Shown: positions 1 to 8,965 of the stretch, piece after piece
Position numbering within the stretch: position 1 is the stretch's first letter
Layout of the letters: each line of letters begins with the position of its first letter
Assembly (NCBI RefSeq): GCF_037975245.1
Contig: NC_092582.1
Location: 10,332,001-10,396,000 of the forward strand
Length of the DNA: 64,000 bases
Direction of reading: 5' to 3'
Origin: Apostichopus japonicus
Lineage: Eukaryota; Echinodermata; Holothuroidea; Aspidochirotida; Stichopodidae
Program-made: the position numbers and the translations under genes
Notes under the pieces: model-generated
Databases searched by the model: none
The model's input: the letters and a program-made list of their open reading frames with translations, nothing else
Told to the model about the DNA's origin: nothing

Positions 1-81
1 CGCGATGGCTTGGCGCACTGTGCGAGCTGATGAGCGAGGCTCTCTTTTGCATCGGTGGTTCGAGTCCCCGGTGATGACGTC

Positions 82-96
82 TTTTGCCGATCTTTT
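82..96 (+). terminator. T4 tracts that could end Pol III transcripts
   Basis: TTTT occurs at 82-85 and 93-96, 15 and 26 bases after the B-box-like element. Runs of four T can stop RNA polymerase III in some animals, while yeasts usually need longer runs. A third T4 (45-48 of the unit) lies between the A- and B-like elements and would cut transcripts short if efficient. Some units read CTCTCTTGC and lose that one. Assignment as terminators is inference. Confidence 0.2.
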
Positions 97-127
97 ACAG
101 CGAGTGCCTACATGGGGAGCTGTAAGT
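91..127 (+). other. Splice acceptor-like and donor-like pair around 21 bases
   Basis: TCTTTTACAG (91-100) has the pyrimidine tract and CAG of a 3' splice site. GTAAGT (122-127) is the ideal 5' splice-site core. The 21 bases between them (101-121) are seven codons long and open in all three frames, and the implied intron between successive copies is 144 bases. The pattern repeats in almost every unit. It may be a chance result of the TTACAGC/GCTGTAA dyad, because dyad arms automatically resemble CAG and GTAA. No convincing branch point lies at the usual distance. Confidence 0.2.
95..125 (+). other. Inverted repeat 3 (TTACAGC / GCTGTAA)
   Basis: TTACAGC at 95-101 is the exact reverse complement of GCTGTAA at 119-125, separated by 17 bases. 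Variants such as ACATCG (G100T), GGATCTG and GAGCTCTAAG break one pair. The same arms carry the splice-like signals described in a separate entry. The core TACAG/CTGTA is shared with inverted repeat 1, so arms of neighbouring hairpins could exchange partners. Confidence 0.6.
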
Positions 128-147
128 ATTAGTTAATCAACCTAATA
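127..147 (+). other. Inverted repeat 4 (TATTAG / CTAATA)
   Basis: TATTAG at 127-132 pairs perfectly with CTAATA at 142-147 across a nine-base AT-rich loop. The frequent G/C change at unit position 141 lies in the loop and leaves the stem whole. The CCAAAT variant breaks one pair, and the TAGCTC and AATTTCT variants alter the end of the right arm or the base beside it. The right arm overlaps the start of the A-box-like segment. Confidence 0.55.
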
Positions 148-157
148 TCTCAGTCCA
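146..157 (+). promoter_or_regulatory. Weak A-box-like element upstream of the B box
   Basis: TATCTCAGTCCA resembles the first nine positions of the A box (TRGCNNAGY), with T in place of the G at position three. The trailing GG of the consensus is absent and a GG occurs only later (164-165). The start lies 76 bases before the B box at 222, longer than the roughly 45 of an intronless tRNA gene but within what intron-containing genes or divergent SINEs show. About a dozen units between 29 and 42 kb carry TAGCTCAGT, which restores the consensus in its first half. Confidence 0.25.
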
Positions 158-187
158 TACAGTGGCGCGATGGCTTGGCGCACTGTA
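158..187 (+). other. Inverted repeat 1 (TACAGT-G-GCGC / GCGC-ACTGTA)
   Basis: TACAGT at 158-163 and GCGC at 165-168 pair with GCGC at 178-181 and ACTGTA at 182-187. That is ten pairs with a single bulged G at 164 and a nine-base loop. The most frequent polymorphism of the satellite, A or G at unit position 22 (187 here), changes the last pair from T-A to T-G wobble, so pairing survives. The C variant at 158 (CCACAC, 27.5-45.3 kb) breaks that pair. The spacing spans a unit boundary as numbered here. Confidence 0.6.
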
Positions 188-191
188 CGAG

Positions 192-220
192 CTGATGAGC
201 GAGGCTCTCTTTTGCATCGG
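192..220 (+). other. Inverted repeat 2 (CTGATG / CATCGG with inner AGC-GAG-GCT)
   Basis: CTGATG at 192-197 can pair with CATCGG at 215-220, with one T-G wobble, enclosing a small AGC-GAG-GCT hairpin and a T-rich loop. CATC at 215-218 can alternatively pair with GATG at 238-241, so the two pairings exclude each other. Common variants (GTGGC, GAAGC, TTTAC, TGAACC) weaken the arm, which argues against strong selection for it. Confidence 0.35.
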
Positions 221-221
221 T

Positions 222-232
222 GGTTCGAACCC
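222..232 (+). promoter_or_regulatory. B-box-like Pol III promoter element (one per unit)
   Basis: GGTTCGAACCC here, and GGTTCGAATCC or GGTTCGAGTCC in other units, match the tRNA B-box consensus GGTTCGANNCC at every fixed position. This segment is kept in nearly all units, and most of its variation falls at the positions the consensus leaves free (AAT, AGT, AAC). Rare exceptions are TTCTAGT near 26281, TTAGAAT near 25591, TTCGATT near 47741 and 49391, and GATTCGA in several units. In tRNA genes this element is the T arm and binds TFIIIC. The flanks here do not form a proper five-pair T stem, so a functional promoter is inferred, not shown. Confidence 0.45.
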
Positions 233-3200
233 CCGGTGATGACGTCTTTTGCCGATCTTTTACATCGATTGCCTACACGGGGAGCTGTAAGTATTAGTGA
301 ATGGACCTAATATGTCAGTCCATACAGTGGCGCGATGGCTTGGCGCACTGTACGAGCTGATGAGCGAGGCTCTCTTTTGCATCGGTGGTTCGAACCCCCG
401 GTGATGACGTCTTTTGCCGATCTTTTACAGCGAGTGCCTACATGAGGAGCTGTAAGTATTAGTTAATCGACCTAATATCTCAGTCCATACAGTGGCGCGA
501 TGGCTTGGCGCACTGTACGAGCTGATGAGCGAGGCTCTCTTTTGCATCGGTGGTTCGAGTCCCCGGTAATGACGTCTTTTGCCGATCTTTTACAGCGAGT
601 GCCTACACGGGGAGCTGTAAGTATTAGTTAATCGAGCTAATATCTCAGTCCATACAGTGGCGCGATGGCTTGGCGCACTGTACGAGCTGATGAGCGAGGC
701 TCTCTTTTGCATCGGTGGTTCGAACCCCCGGTGATGACGTCTTTTGCCGATCTTTTAAAGCGATTGCCTACACGGGGAGCTGTAAGTATTAGTGAATCGA
801 CCTAATATGTCAGTCCATACAGTGGCGCGATGGCTTGGCGCACTTTACGAGCTGATGAGCGAGGCTCTCTTTTGCATCGGTGGTTCGAACCCCCGGTGAT
901 GACGTCTTTTGCCGATCTTTTACAGCGAGTGCCTACATGGGGAGCTGTAAGTATTAGTTAATCGACCTAATATCTCAGTCCATACAGTGGCGCGATGGCT
1001 TGGCGCACTGTACGAGCTGATGAGCGAGGCTCTCTTTTGCATCGGTGGTTCGAGTCCCCGGTGATGACGTCTTTTGCCGATCTTTTACAGCGAGTGCCTA
1101 CACGGGGAGCTGTAAGTATTAGTTAATCGACCTAATATCTCAGTCCATACAGTGGCGCGATGGCTTGGCGCACTGTACGAGCTGATGAGCGAGGCTCTCT
1201 TTTGCATCGGTGGTTCGAATCCCCGGTGATGACGTCTTTTGCGGATCTTTTACAGCGAGTGCCTACATGGGGAGCTGTAAGTATTAGTTAATCGAGCTAA
1301 TATCTCAGTCCATACAGTGGCGCGATGGCTTGGCGCACTGTACGAGCTGATGAGCGAGGCTCTCTTTTGCATCGGTGGTTCGAGTCCCCGGTGATGACGT
1401 CTTTTGCCGATCTTTTACAGCGAGTGCCTACATGGGGAGCTGTAAGTATTAGTTAATCGAGCTAATATCTCAGTCCATACAGTGGCGCGATGGCTTGGCG
1501 CACTGTGCGAGCTGATGAGCGAGGCTCTCTTTTGCATCGGTGGTTCGAATCCCCGGTGATGACGTCTTTTGCCGATCTTTTACAGCGAGTGCCTACATGG
1601 GGAGCTGTAAGTATTAGTTAATCGAGCTAATATCTCAGTCCATACAGTGGCGCGATGGCTTGGCGCACTGTGCGAGCTGATGAGCGAGGCTCTCTTTTGC
1701 ATCGGTGGTTCGAATCCCCGGTGATGACGTCTTTTGCGGATCTTTTACAGCGAGTGCCTACACGGGGAGCTGTAAGTATTAGTTAATCGAGCTAATATCT
1801 CAGTCCATACAGTGACGCGATGGCTTGGCGCACTGTACGAGCTGATGAGCGAGGCTCTCTTTTGCATCGGTGGTTCGAATCCCCGGTGATGACGTCTTTT
1901 GCCGATCTTTTACAGCGAGTGCCTACACGGGGAGCTGTAAGTATTAGTTAATCGAGCTAATATCTCAGTCCATACAGTGGCGCGATGGCTTGGCGCACTG
2001 TGCGAGCTGATGAGCGAGGCTCTCTTTTGCATCGGTGGTTCGAATCCCCGGTGATGACGTCTTTTGCCGATCTTTTACAGCGAGTGCCTACACGGGGAGC
2101 TGTAAGTATTAGTTAATCGAGCTAATATCTCAGTCCATACAGTGGCGCGATGGCTTGGCGCACTGTGCGAGCTGATGAGCGAGGCTCTCTTTTGCATCGG
2201 TGGTTCGAATCCCCGGTGATGACGTCTTTTGCCGATCTTTTACAGCGAGTGCCTACATGGGGAGCTGTAAGTATTAGTTAATCGAGCTAATATCTCAGTC
2301 CATACAGTGGCGCGATGGCTTGGCGCACTGTGCGAGCTGATGAGCGAGGCTCTCTTTTGCATCGGTGGTTCGAATCCCCGGTGATGACGTCTTTTGCCGA
2401 TCTTTTACAGCGAGTGCCTACATGGGGAGCTGTAAGTATTAGTTAATCGAGCTAATATCTCAGTCCATACAGTGGCGCGATGGCTTGGCGCACTGTGCGA
2501 GCTGATGAGCGAAGCTCTCTTTTGCATCGGTGGTTCGAATCCCCGGTGATGACGTCTTTTGCCGATCTTTTACAGCGAGTGCCTACATGGGGAGCTGTAA
2601 GTATTAGTTAATCGAGCTAATATCTCAGTCCATACAGTGGCGCGATGGCTTGGCGCACTGTGCGAGCTGATGAGCGAGGCTCTCTTTTGCATCGGTGGTT
2701 CGAATCCCCGGTGATGACGTCTTTTGTCGATCTTTTACATCGATTGCCTACATCGGGAGCTGTAAGTATTAGTTAATCGAGCTAATATCTCAGTCCATAC
2801 AGTGGCGCGATGGCTTGGCGCACTGTACGAGCTGATGAGCGAGGCTCTCTTTTGCATCGGTGGTTCGAATCCCCGGTGATGACGTCTTTTGCCGATCTTT
2901 TACAGCGAGTGCCTACATGGGGAGCTGTAAGTATTAGTTAATCGAGCTAATATCTCAGTCCATACAGTGGCGCGATGGCTTGGCGCACTGTGCGAGCTGA
3001 TGAGCGAGGCTCTCTTTTGCATCGGTGGTTCGAATCCCCGGTGATGACGTCTTTTGCCGATCTTTTACAGCGAGTGCCTACATGGGGAGCTGTAAGTATA
3101 AGTTAATCGAGCTAATATCTCAGTCCATACAGTGGCGCGATGGCTTGGCGCACTGTGCGAGCTGATGAGCGAAGCTCTCTTTTGCATCGGTGGTTCGAAT

Positions 3201-4455
3201 CCCCGGTGATGACGTCTTTTGCCGATCTTTTACAGCGAGTGCCTACATGGGGAGCTGTAAGTATTAGTTAATCGACCTAATATCTCAGTCCATACAGTGG
3301 CGCGATGGCTTGGCGCACTGTGCGAGCTGATGAGCGAGGCTCTCTTTTGAATCGGTGGTTCGAGTCCCCGGTGATGACGTCTTTTGCCGATCTTTTACAG
3401 CGAGTGCCTACATGGGGAGCTGTAAGTATTAGTTAATCGACCTAATATCTCAGTCCATACAGTGGCGCGATGGCTTGGCGCACTGTGCGAGCTGATGAGC
3501 GAGGCTCTCTTTTGCATCGGTGGTTCGAATCCCCGGTGATGACGTCTTTTGCCGATCTTTTACAGCGAGTGCCTACATGGGGAGCTGTAAGTATTAGTTA
3601 ATCGACCTAATATCTCAGTCCATACAGTGGCGCGATGGCTTGGCGCACTGTACGAGCTGATGAGCGAGGCTCTCTTTTGCATCGGTGGTTCGAGTCCCCG
3701 GTGATGACGTCTTTTGCCGATCTTTTACAGCGAGTGCCTACACGGGGAGCTGTAAGTATTAGTTAATCGACCTAATATCTCAGTCCATACAGTGGCGCGA
3801 TGGCTTGGCGCACTGTACGAGCTGATGAGCGAGGCTCTCTTTTGCATCGGTGGTTCGAGTCCCCGGTGATGACGTCTTTTGCCGATCTTTTACAGCGAGT
3901 GCCTACATGGGGAGCTGTAAGTATTAGTTTATCGACCTAATATCTCAGTCCATACAGTGGCGCGATGGCTTGGCGCACTGTGCGAGCTGATGAGCGAGGC
4001 TCTCTTTTGCATCGGTGGTTCGAGTCCCCGGTGATGACGTCTTTTGCCGATCTTTTACAGCGAGTGCCTACATGGGGAGCTGTAAGTATTAGTTAATCAA
4101 CCTAATATCTCAGTCCATACAGTGGCGCGATGGCTTGGCGCACTGTACGAGCTGATGAGCGAGGCTCTCTTTTGCATCGGTGGTTCGAACCCCCGGTGAT
4201 GACGTCTTTTGCCGATCTTTTACATCGATTGCCTACACGGGGAGCTGTAAGTATTAGTGAATGGACCTAATATGTCAGTCCATACAGTGGCGCGATGGCT
4301 TGGCGCACTGTACGAGCTGATGAGCGAGGCTCTCTTTTGCATCGGTGGTTCGAACCCCCGGTGATGACGTCTTTTGCCGATCTTTTACAGCGAGTGCCTA
4401 CATGAGGAGCTGTAAGTATTAGTTAATCGACCTAATATCTCAGTCCATACAGTGG

Positions 4456-4675
4456 CGCGATGGCTTGGCGCACTGTACGAGCTGATGAGCGAGGCTCTCT
4501 TTTGCATCGGTGGTTCGAGTCCCCGGTAATGACGAGCTGATGAGCGAGGCTCTCTTTTGCATCGGTGGTTCGAACCCCCGGTGATGACGTCTTTTGCCGA
4601 TCTTTTACAGCGAGTGCCTACATGGGGAGCTGTAAGTATTAGTTAATCGACCTAATATCTCAGTCCATACAGTGG
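4456..4675 (+). repeat. Aberrant 220-base unit with deletion junction
   Basis: The unit runs normally to GGTAATGACG (ending 4534) and then continues with AGCTGATGAG, jumping back to unit position 24. Aligned with copy 1, bases 575-849 are missing (275 bases, that is 165 plus 110). The breakpoint shares only ACG (572-574 and 847-849). It is the only place in the window where the 165-base register is broken by a large step, which suggests end joining, not unequal exchange between units in register. Confidence 0.85.
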
Positions 4676-5335
4676 CGCGATGGCTTGGCGCACTGTACGA
4701 GCTGATGAGCGAGGCTCTCTTTTGCATCGGTGGTTCGAGTCCCCGGTGATGACGTCTTTTGCCGATCTTTTACAGCGAGTGCCTACACGGGGAGCTGTAA
4801 GTATTAGTTAATCGACCTAATATCTCAGTCCATACAGTGGCGCGATGGCTTGGCGCACTGTACGAGCTGATGAGCGTGGCTCTCTTTTGCATCGGTGGTT
4901 CGAATCCCCGGTGATGACGTCTTTTGCGGATCTTTTACAGCGAGTGCCTACATGGGGAGCTGTAAGTATTAGTTAATCGAGCTAATATCTCAGTCCATAC
5001 AGTGGCGCGATGGCTTGGCGCACTGTACGAGCTGATGAGCGAGGCTCTCTTTTGCATCGGTGGTTCGAGTCCCCGGTGATGACGTCTTTTGCCGATCTTT
5101 TACAGCGAGTGCCTACATGGGGAGCTGTAAGTATTAGTTAATCGAGCTAATATCTCAGTCCATACAGTGGCGCGATGGCTTGGCGCACTGTGCGAGCTGA
5201 TGAGCGAGGCTCTCTTTTGCATCGGTGGTTCGAATCCCCGGTGATGACGTCTTTTGCCGATCTTTTACAGCGAGTGCCTACATGGGGAGCTGTAAGTATT
5301 AGTTAATCGAGCTAATATCTCAGTCCATACAGTGG

Positions 5336-6160
5336 CGCGATGGCTTGGCGCACTGTACGAGCTGATGAGCGTGGCTCTCTTTTGCATCGGTGGTTCGAAT
5401 CCCCGGTGATGACGTCTTTTGCCGATCTTTTACAGCGAGTGCCTACATGGGGAGCTGTAAGTATTAGTTAATCGAGCTAATATCTCAGTCCATACAGTGG
5501 CGCGATGGCTTGGCGCACTGTACGAGCTGATGAGCGTGGCTCTCTTTTGCATCGGTGGTTCGAATCCCCGGTGATGACGTCTTTTGCGGATCTTTTACAG
5601 CGAGTGCCTACATGGGGAGCTGTAAGTATTAGTTAATCGAGCTAATATCTCAGTCCATACAGTGGCGCGATGGCTTGGCGCACTGTGCGAGCTGATGAGC
5701 GAGGCTCTCTTTTGCATCGGTGGTTCGAATCCCCGGTGATGACGTCTTTTGCCGATCTTTTACAGCGAGTGCCTACATGGGGAGCTGTAAGTATTAGTTA
5801 ATCGAGCTAATATCTCAGTCCATACAGTGGCGCGATGGCTTGGCGCACTGTGCGAGCTGATGAGCGAGGCTCTCTTTTGCATCGGTGGTTCGAATCCCCG
5901 GTGATGACGTCTTTTGCCGATCTTTTACAGCGAGTGCCTACATGGGGAGCTGTAAGTATTAGTTAATCGAGCTAATATCTCAGTCCATACAGTGGCGCGA
6001 TGGCTTGGCGCACTGTGCGAGCTGATGAGCGAGGCTCTCTTTTACATCGGTGGTTCGAATCCCCGGTGATGACGTCTTTTGCCGATCTTTTACAGCGAGT
6101 GCCTACATGGGGAGCTGTAAGTATTAGTTAATCGAGCTAATATCTCAGTCCATACAGTGG
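5336..6160 (+). repeat. Five-unit expansion inside block A copy 2
   Basis: These five units (825 bases) have no partner in copy 1, where 1651 corresponds to 6161. They include GTGGC/GCCGA, GTGGC/GCGGA and one TTTAC unit, types that also occur nearby, so unequal crossing-over in register is the likely source. The exact borders are uncertain by about one unit. Confidence 0.6.
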
Positions 6161-7150
6161 CGCGATGGCTTGGCGCACTGTGCGAGCTGATGAGCGTGGC
6201 TCTCTTTTGCATCGGTGGTTCGAATCCCCGGTGATGACGTCTTTTGCGGATCTTTTACAGCGAGTGCCTACACGGGGAGCTGTAAGTATTAGTTAATCGA
6301 GCTAATATCTCAGTCCATACAGTGACGCGATGGCTTGGCGCACTGTACGAGCTGATGAGCGAGGCTCTCTTTTGCATCGGTGGTTCGAATCCCCGGTGAT
6401 GACGTCTTTTGCCGATCTTTTACAGCGAGTGCCTACACGGTGAGCTGTAAGTATTAGTTAATCGAGCTAATATCTCAGTCCATACAGTGGCGCGATGGCT
6501 TGGCGCACTGTGCGAGCTGATGAGCGAGGCTCTCTTTTGCATCGGTGGTTCGAATCCCCGGTGATGACGTCTTTTGCCGATCTTTTACAGCGAGTGCCTA
6601 CACGGGGAGCTGTAAGTATTAGTTAATCGAGCTAATATCTCAGTCCATACAGTGGCGCGATGGCTTGGCGCACTGTGCGAGCTGATGAGCGAGGCTCTCT
6701 TTTGCATCGGTGGTTCGAATCCCCGGTGATGACGTCTTTTGCCGATCTTTTACAGCGAGTGCCTACATGGGGAGCTGTAAGTATTAGTTAATCGAGCTAA
6801 TATCTCAGTCCATACAGTGGCGCGATGGCTTGGCGCACTGTGCGAGCTGATGAGCGAGGCTCTCTTTTGCATCGGTGGTTCGAATCCCCGGTGATGACGT
6901 CTTTTGCCGATCTTTTACAGCGAGTGCCTACATGGGGAGCTGTAAGTATTAGTTAATCGAGCTAATATCTCAGTCCATACAGTGGCGCGATGGCTTGGCG
7001 CACTGTGCGAGCTGATGAGCGAAGCTCTCTTTTGCATCGGTGGTTCGAATCCCCGGTGATGACGTCTTTTGCCGATCTTTTACAGCGAGTGCCTACATGG
7101 GGAGCTGTAAGTATTAGTTAATCGAGCTAATATCTCAGTCCATACAGTGG

Positions 7151-8965
7151 CGCGATGGCTTGGCGCACTGTGCGAGCTGATGAGCGAGGCTCTCTTTTGC
7201 ATCGGTGGTTCGAATCCCCGGTGATGACGTCTTTTGTCGATCTTTTACATCGAGTGCCTACATCGGGAGCTGTAAGTATTAGTTAATCGAGCTAATATCT
7301 CAGTCCATACAGTGGCGCGATGGCTTGGCGCACTGTACGAGCTGATGAGCGAGGCTCTCTTTTGCATCGGTGGTTCGAATCCCCGGTGATGACGTCTTTT
7401 GCCGATCTTTTACAGCGAGTGCCTACATGGGGAGCTGTAAGTATTAGTTAATCGAGCTAATATCTCAGTCCATACAGTGGCGCGATGGCTTGGCGCACTG
7501 TGCGAGCTGATGAGCGAGGCTCTCTTTTGCATCGGTGGTTCGAATCCCCGGTGATGACGTCTTTTGCCGATCTTTTACAGCGAGTGCCTACATGGGGAGC
7601 TGTAAGTATTAGTTAATCGAGCTAATATCTCAGTCCATACAGTGGCGCGATGGCTTGGCGCACTGTGCGAGCTGATGAGCGAAGCTCTCTTTTGCATCGG
7701 TGGTTCGAATCCCCGGTGATGACGTCTTTTGCCGATCTTTTACAGCGAGTGCCTACATGGGGAGCTGTAAGTATTAGTTAATCGAGCTAATATCTCAGTC
7801 CATACAGTGGCGCGATGGCTTGGCGCACTGTGCGAGCTGATGAGCGAGGCTCTCTTTTGCATCGGTGGTTCGAATCCCCGGTGATGACGTCTTTTGCCGA
7901 TCTTTTACATCGAGTGCCTACATGGGGAGCTGTAAGTATTAGTTAATCGAGCTAATATCTCAGTCCATACAGTGGCGCGATGGCTTGGCGCACTGTACGA
8001 GCTGATGAGCGAGGCTCTCTTTTGCATCGGTGGTTCGAGTCCCCGGTGATGACGTCTTTTGCCGATCTTTTACAGCGAGTGCCTACATGGGGAGCTGTAA
8101 GTATTAGTTAATCGAGCTAATATCTCAGTCCATACAGTGGCGCGATGGCTTGGCGCACTGTGCGAGCTGATGAGCGAGGCTCTCTTTTGCATCGGTGGTT
8201 CGAATCCCCGGTGATGACGTCTTTTGCGGATCTTTTACAGCGAGTGCCTACATGGGGAGCTGTAAGTATTAGTTAATCGAGCTAATATCTCAGTCCATAC
8301 AGTGGCGCGATGGCTTGGCGCACTGTGCGAGCTGATGAGCGAGGCTCTCTTTTGCATCGGTGGTTCGAATCCCCGGTGATGACGTCTTTTGCCGATCTTT
8401 TACAGCGAGTGCCTACATGGGGAGCTGTAAGTATTAGTTAATCGAGCTAATATCTCAGTCCATACAGTGGCGCGATGGCTTGGCGCACTGTGCGAGCTGA
8501 TGAGCGAGGCTCTCTTTTGCATCGGTGGTTCGAGTCCCCGGTGATGACGTCTTTTGCCGATCTTTTACAGCGAGTGCCTACATGGGGAGCTGTAAGTATT
8601 AGTTAATCGAGCAAATATTTCAGTCCATACAGTGGCGCGATGGCTTGGCGCACTGTGCGAGCTGATGAGCGAGGCTCTCTTTTGCATCGGTGGTTCGAAT
8701 CCCCGGTGATGACGTCTTTTGCCGATCTTTTACAGCGAGTGCCTACATGTGGAGCTGTAAGTATTAGTTAATCGAGCTAATATCTCAGTCCATACAGTGG
8801 CGCGATGGCTTGGCGCACTGTGCGAGCTGATGAGCGAGGCTCTCTTTTGCATCGGTGGTTCGAATCCCCGGTGATGACGTCTTTTGCCGATCTTTTACAT
8901 CGAGTGCCTACATGGGGAGCTGTAAGTATTAGTTAATCGAGCTAATATCTCAGTCCATACAGTGG
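7151..8965 (+). repeat. 11-unit higher-order repeat, copy 1 (1815 bases)
   Basis: Eleven units whose order of variants is repeated directly downstream. Markers: tacga unit at 7316, GAAGC at 7681, CATCG at 7909, GCGGA at 8226, GCAAATATTT at 8611, CATGTGG at 8751 and CATCG at 8899. Each recurs 1815 bases later. The first unit (GTCGA, CATCGGG) is the weakest match. Confidence 0.75.

Larger units (their letters stand above)
1..165 (+). repeat. Reference monomer of the satellite
   Basis: This is the first complete unit and serves as the numbering frame for other entries. Its landmarks in order are: GCGC-containing arm (1-22), CTGATGAGCGAGG segment (27-39), T4 (45-48), B-box-like GGTTCGAGTCC (57-67), the AatII-type palindrome GACGTC (76-81), T4 tracts (82-85 and 93-96), TTACAGC and GCTGTAA inverted repeat (95-125), TATTAG and CTAATA inverted repeat (127-147) and the A-box-like TATCTCAGT (146-154). 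Because 165 is 55 codons, each reading frame repeats identically from unit to unit. The choice of start is arbitrary: the biological boundaries of the unit are unknown. Confidence 0.9.
1..3280 (+). repeat. Duplicated block A, copy 1
   Basis: Bases 1-574 match 3961-4534 with no difference that I can see, including rare variants (AATCAACC near 136, ATGGACC near 301, CATGAGG near 441, CCGGTAATGAC near 566). Matches continue after a deletion and an expansion in the other copy. GAAGC at 2511 and 3171, AGTGACGCG at 1811 and the GTCGA/CATCGGGAGC unit at 2641 recur 4510 bases further on. After about 3280 the two copies diverge. Confidence 0.85.
3961..7790 (+). repeat. Duplicated block A, copy 2
   Basis: This is the second copy of the block at 1-3280. 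The offset is 3960 (24 units) up to 4534, then 3685 after a 275-base deletion, then 4510 after five extra units at 5336-6160. It ends by merging into the 11-unit repeats that start at 7151, since 7151-7790 belongs to both patterns. Confidence 0.8.

Noticed and set aside
57-73. CENP-B box
   Set aside because: TTCG is present, but the conserved A and the CGGG half are not matched (about six of nine fixed positions by eye).
192-226. Hammerhead ribozyme (CTGATGAG followed by a small GAGC-GAG-GCTC stem)
   Set aside because: CTGATGA matches the first core box, but the required GAAA after stem II is missing and TCTCTTTT follows in its place. No UH cleavage site is positioned correctly. Some SINE-like satellites do carry hammerheads, so a relic is possible but not supported.
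146-250. An intact tRNA gene in each unit
   Set aside because: B box fits, but the T stem has mismatches, no D stem or acceptor stem pairs, and the A-to-B distance is too long. At most a degenerate tRNA-derived sequence.
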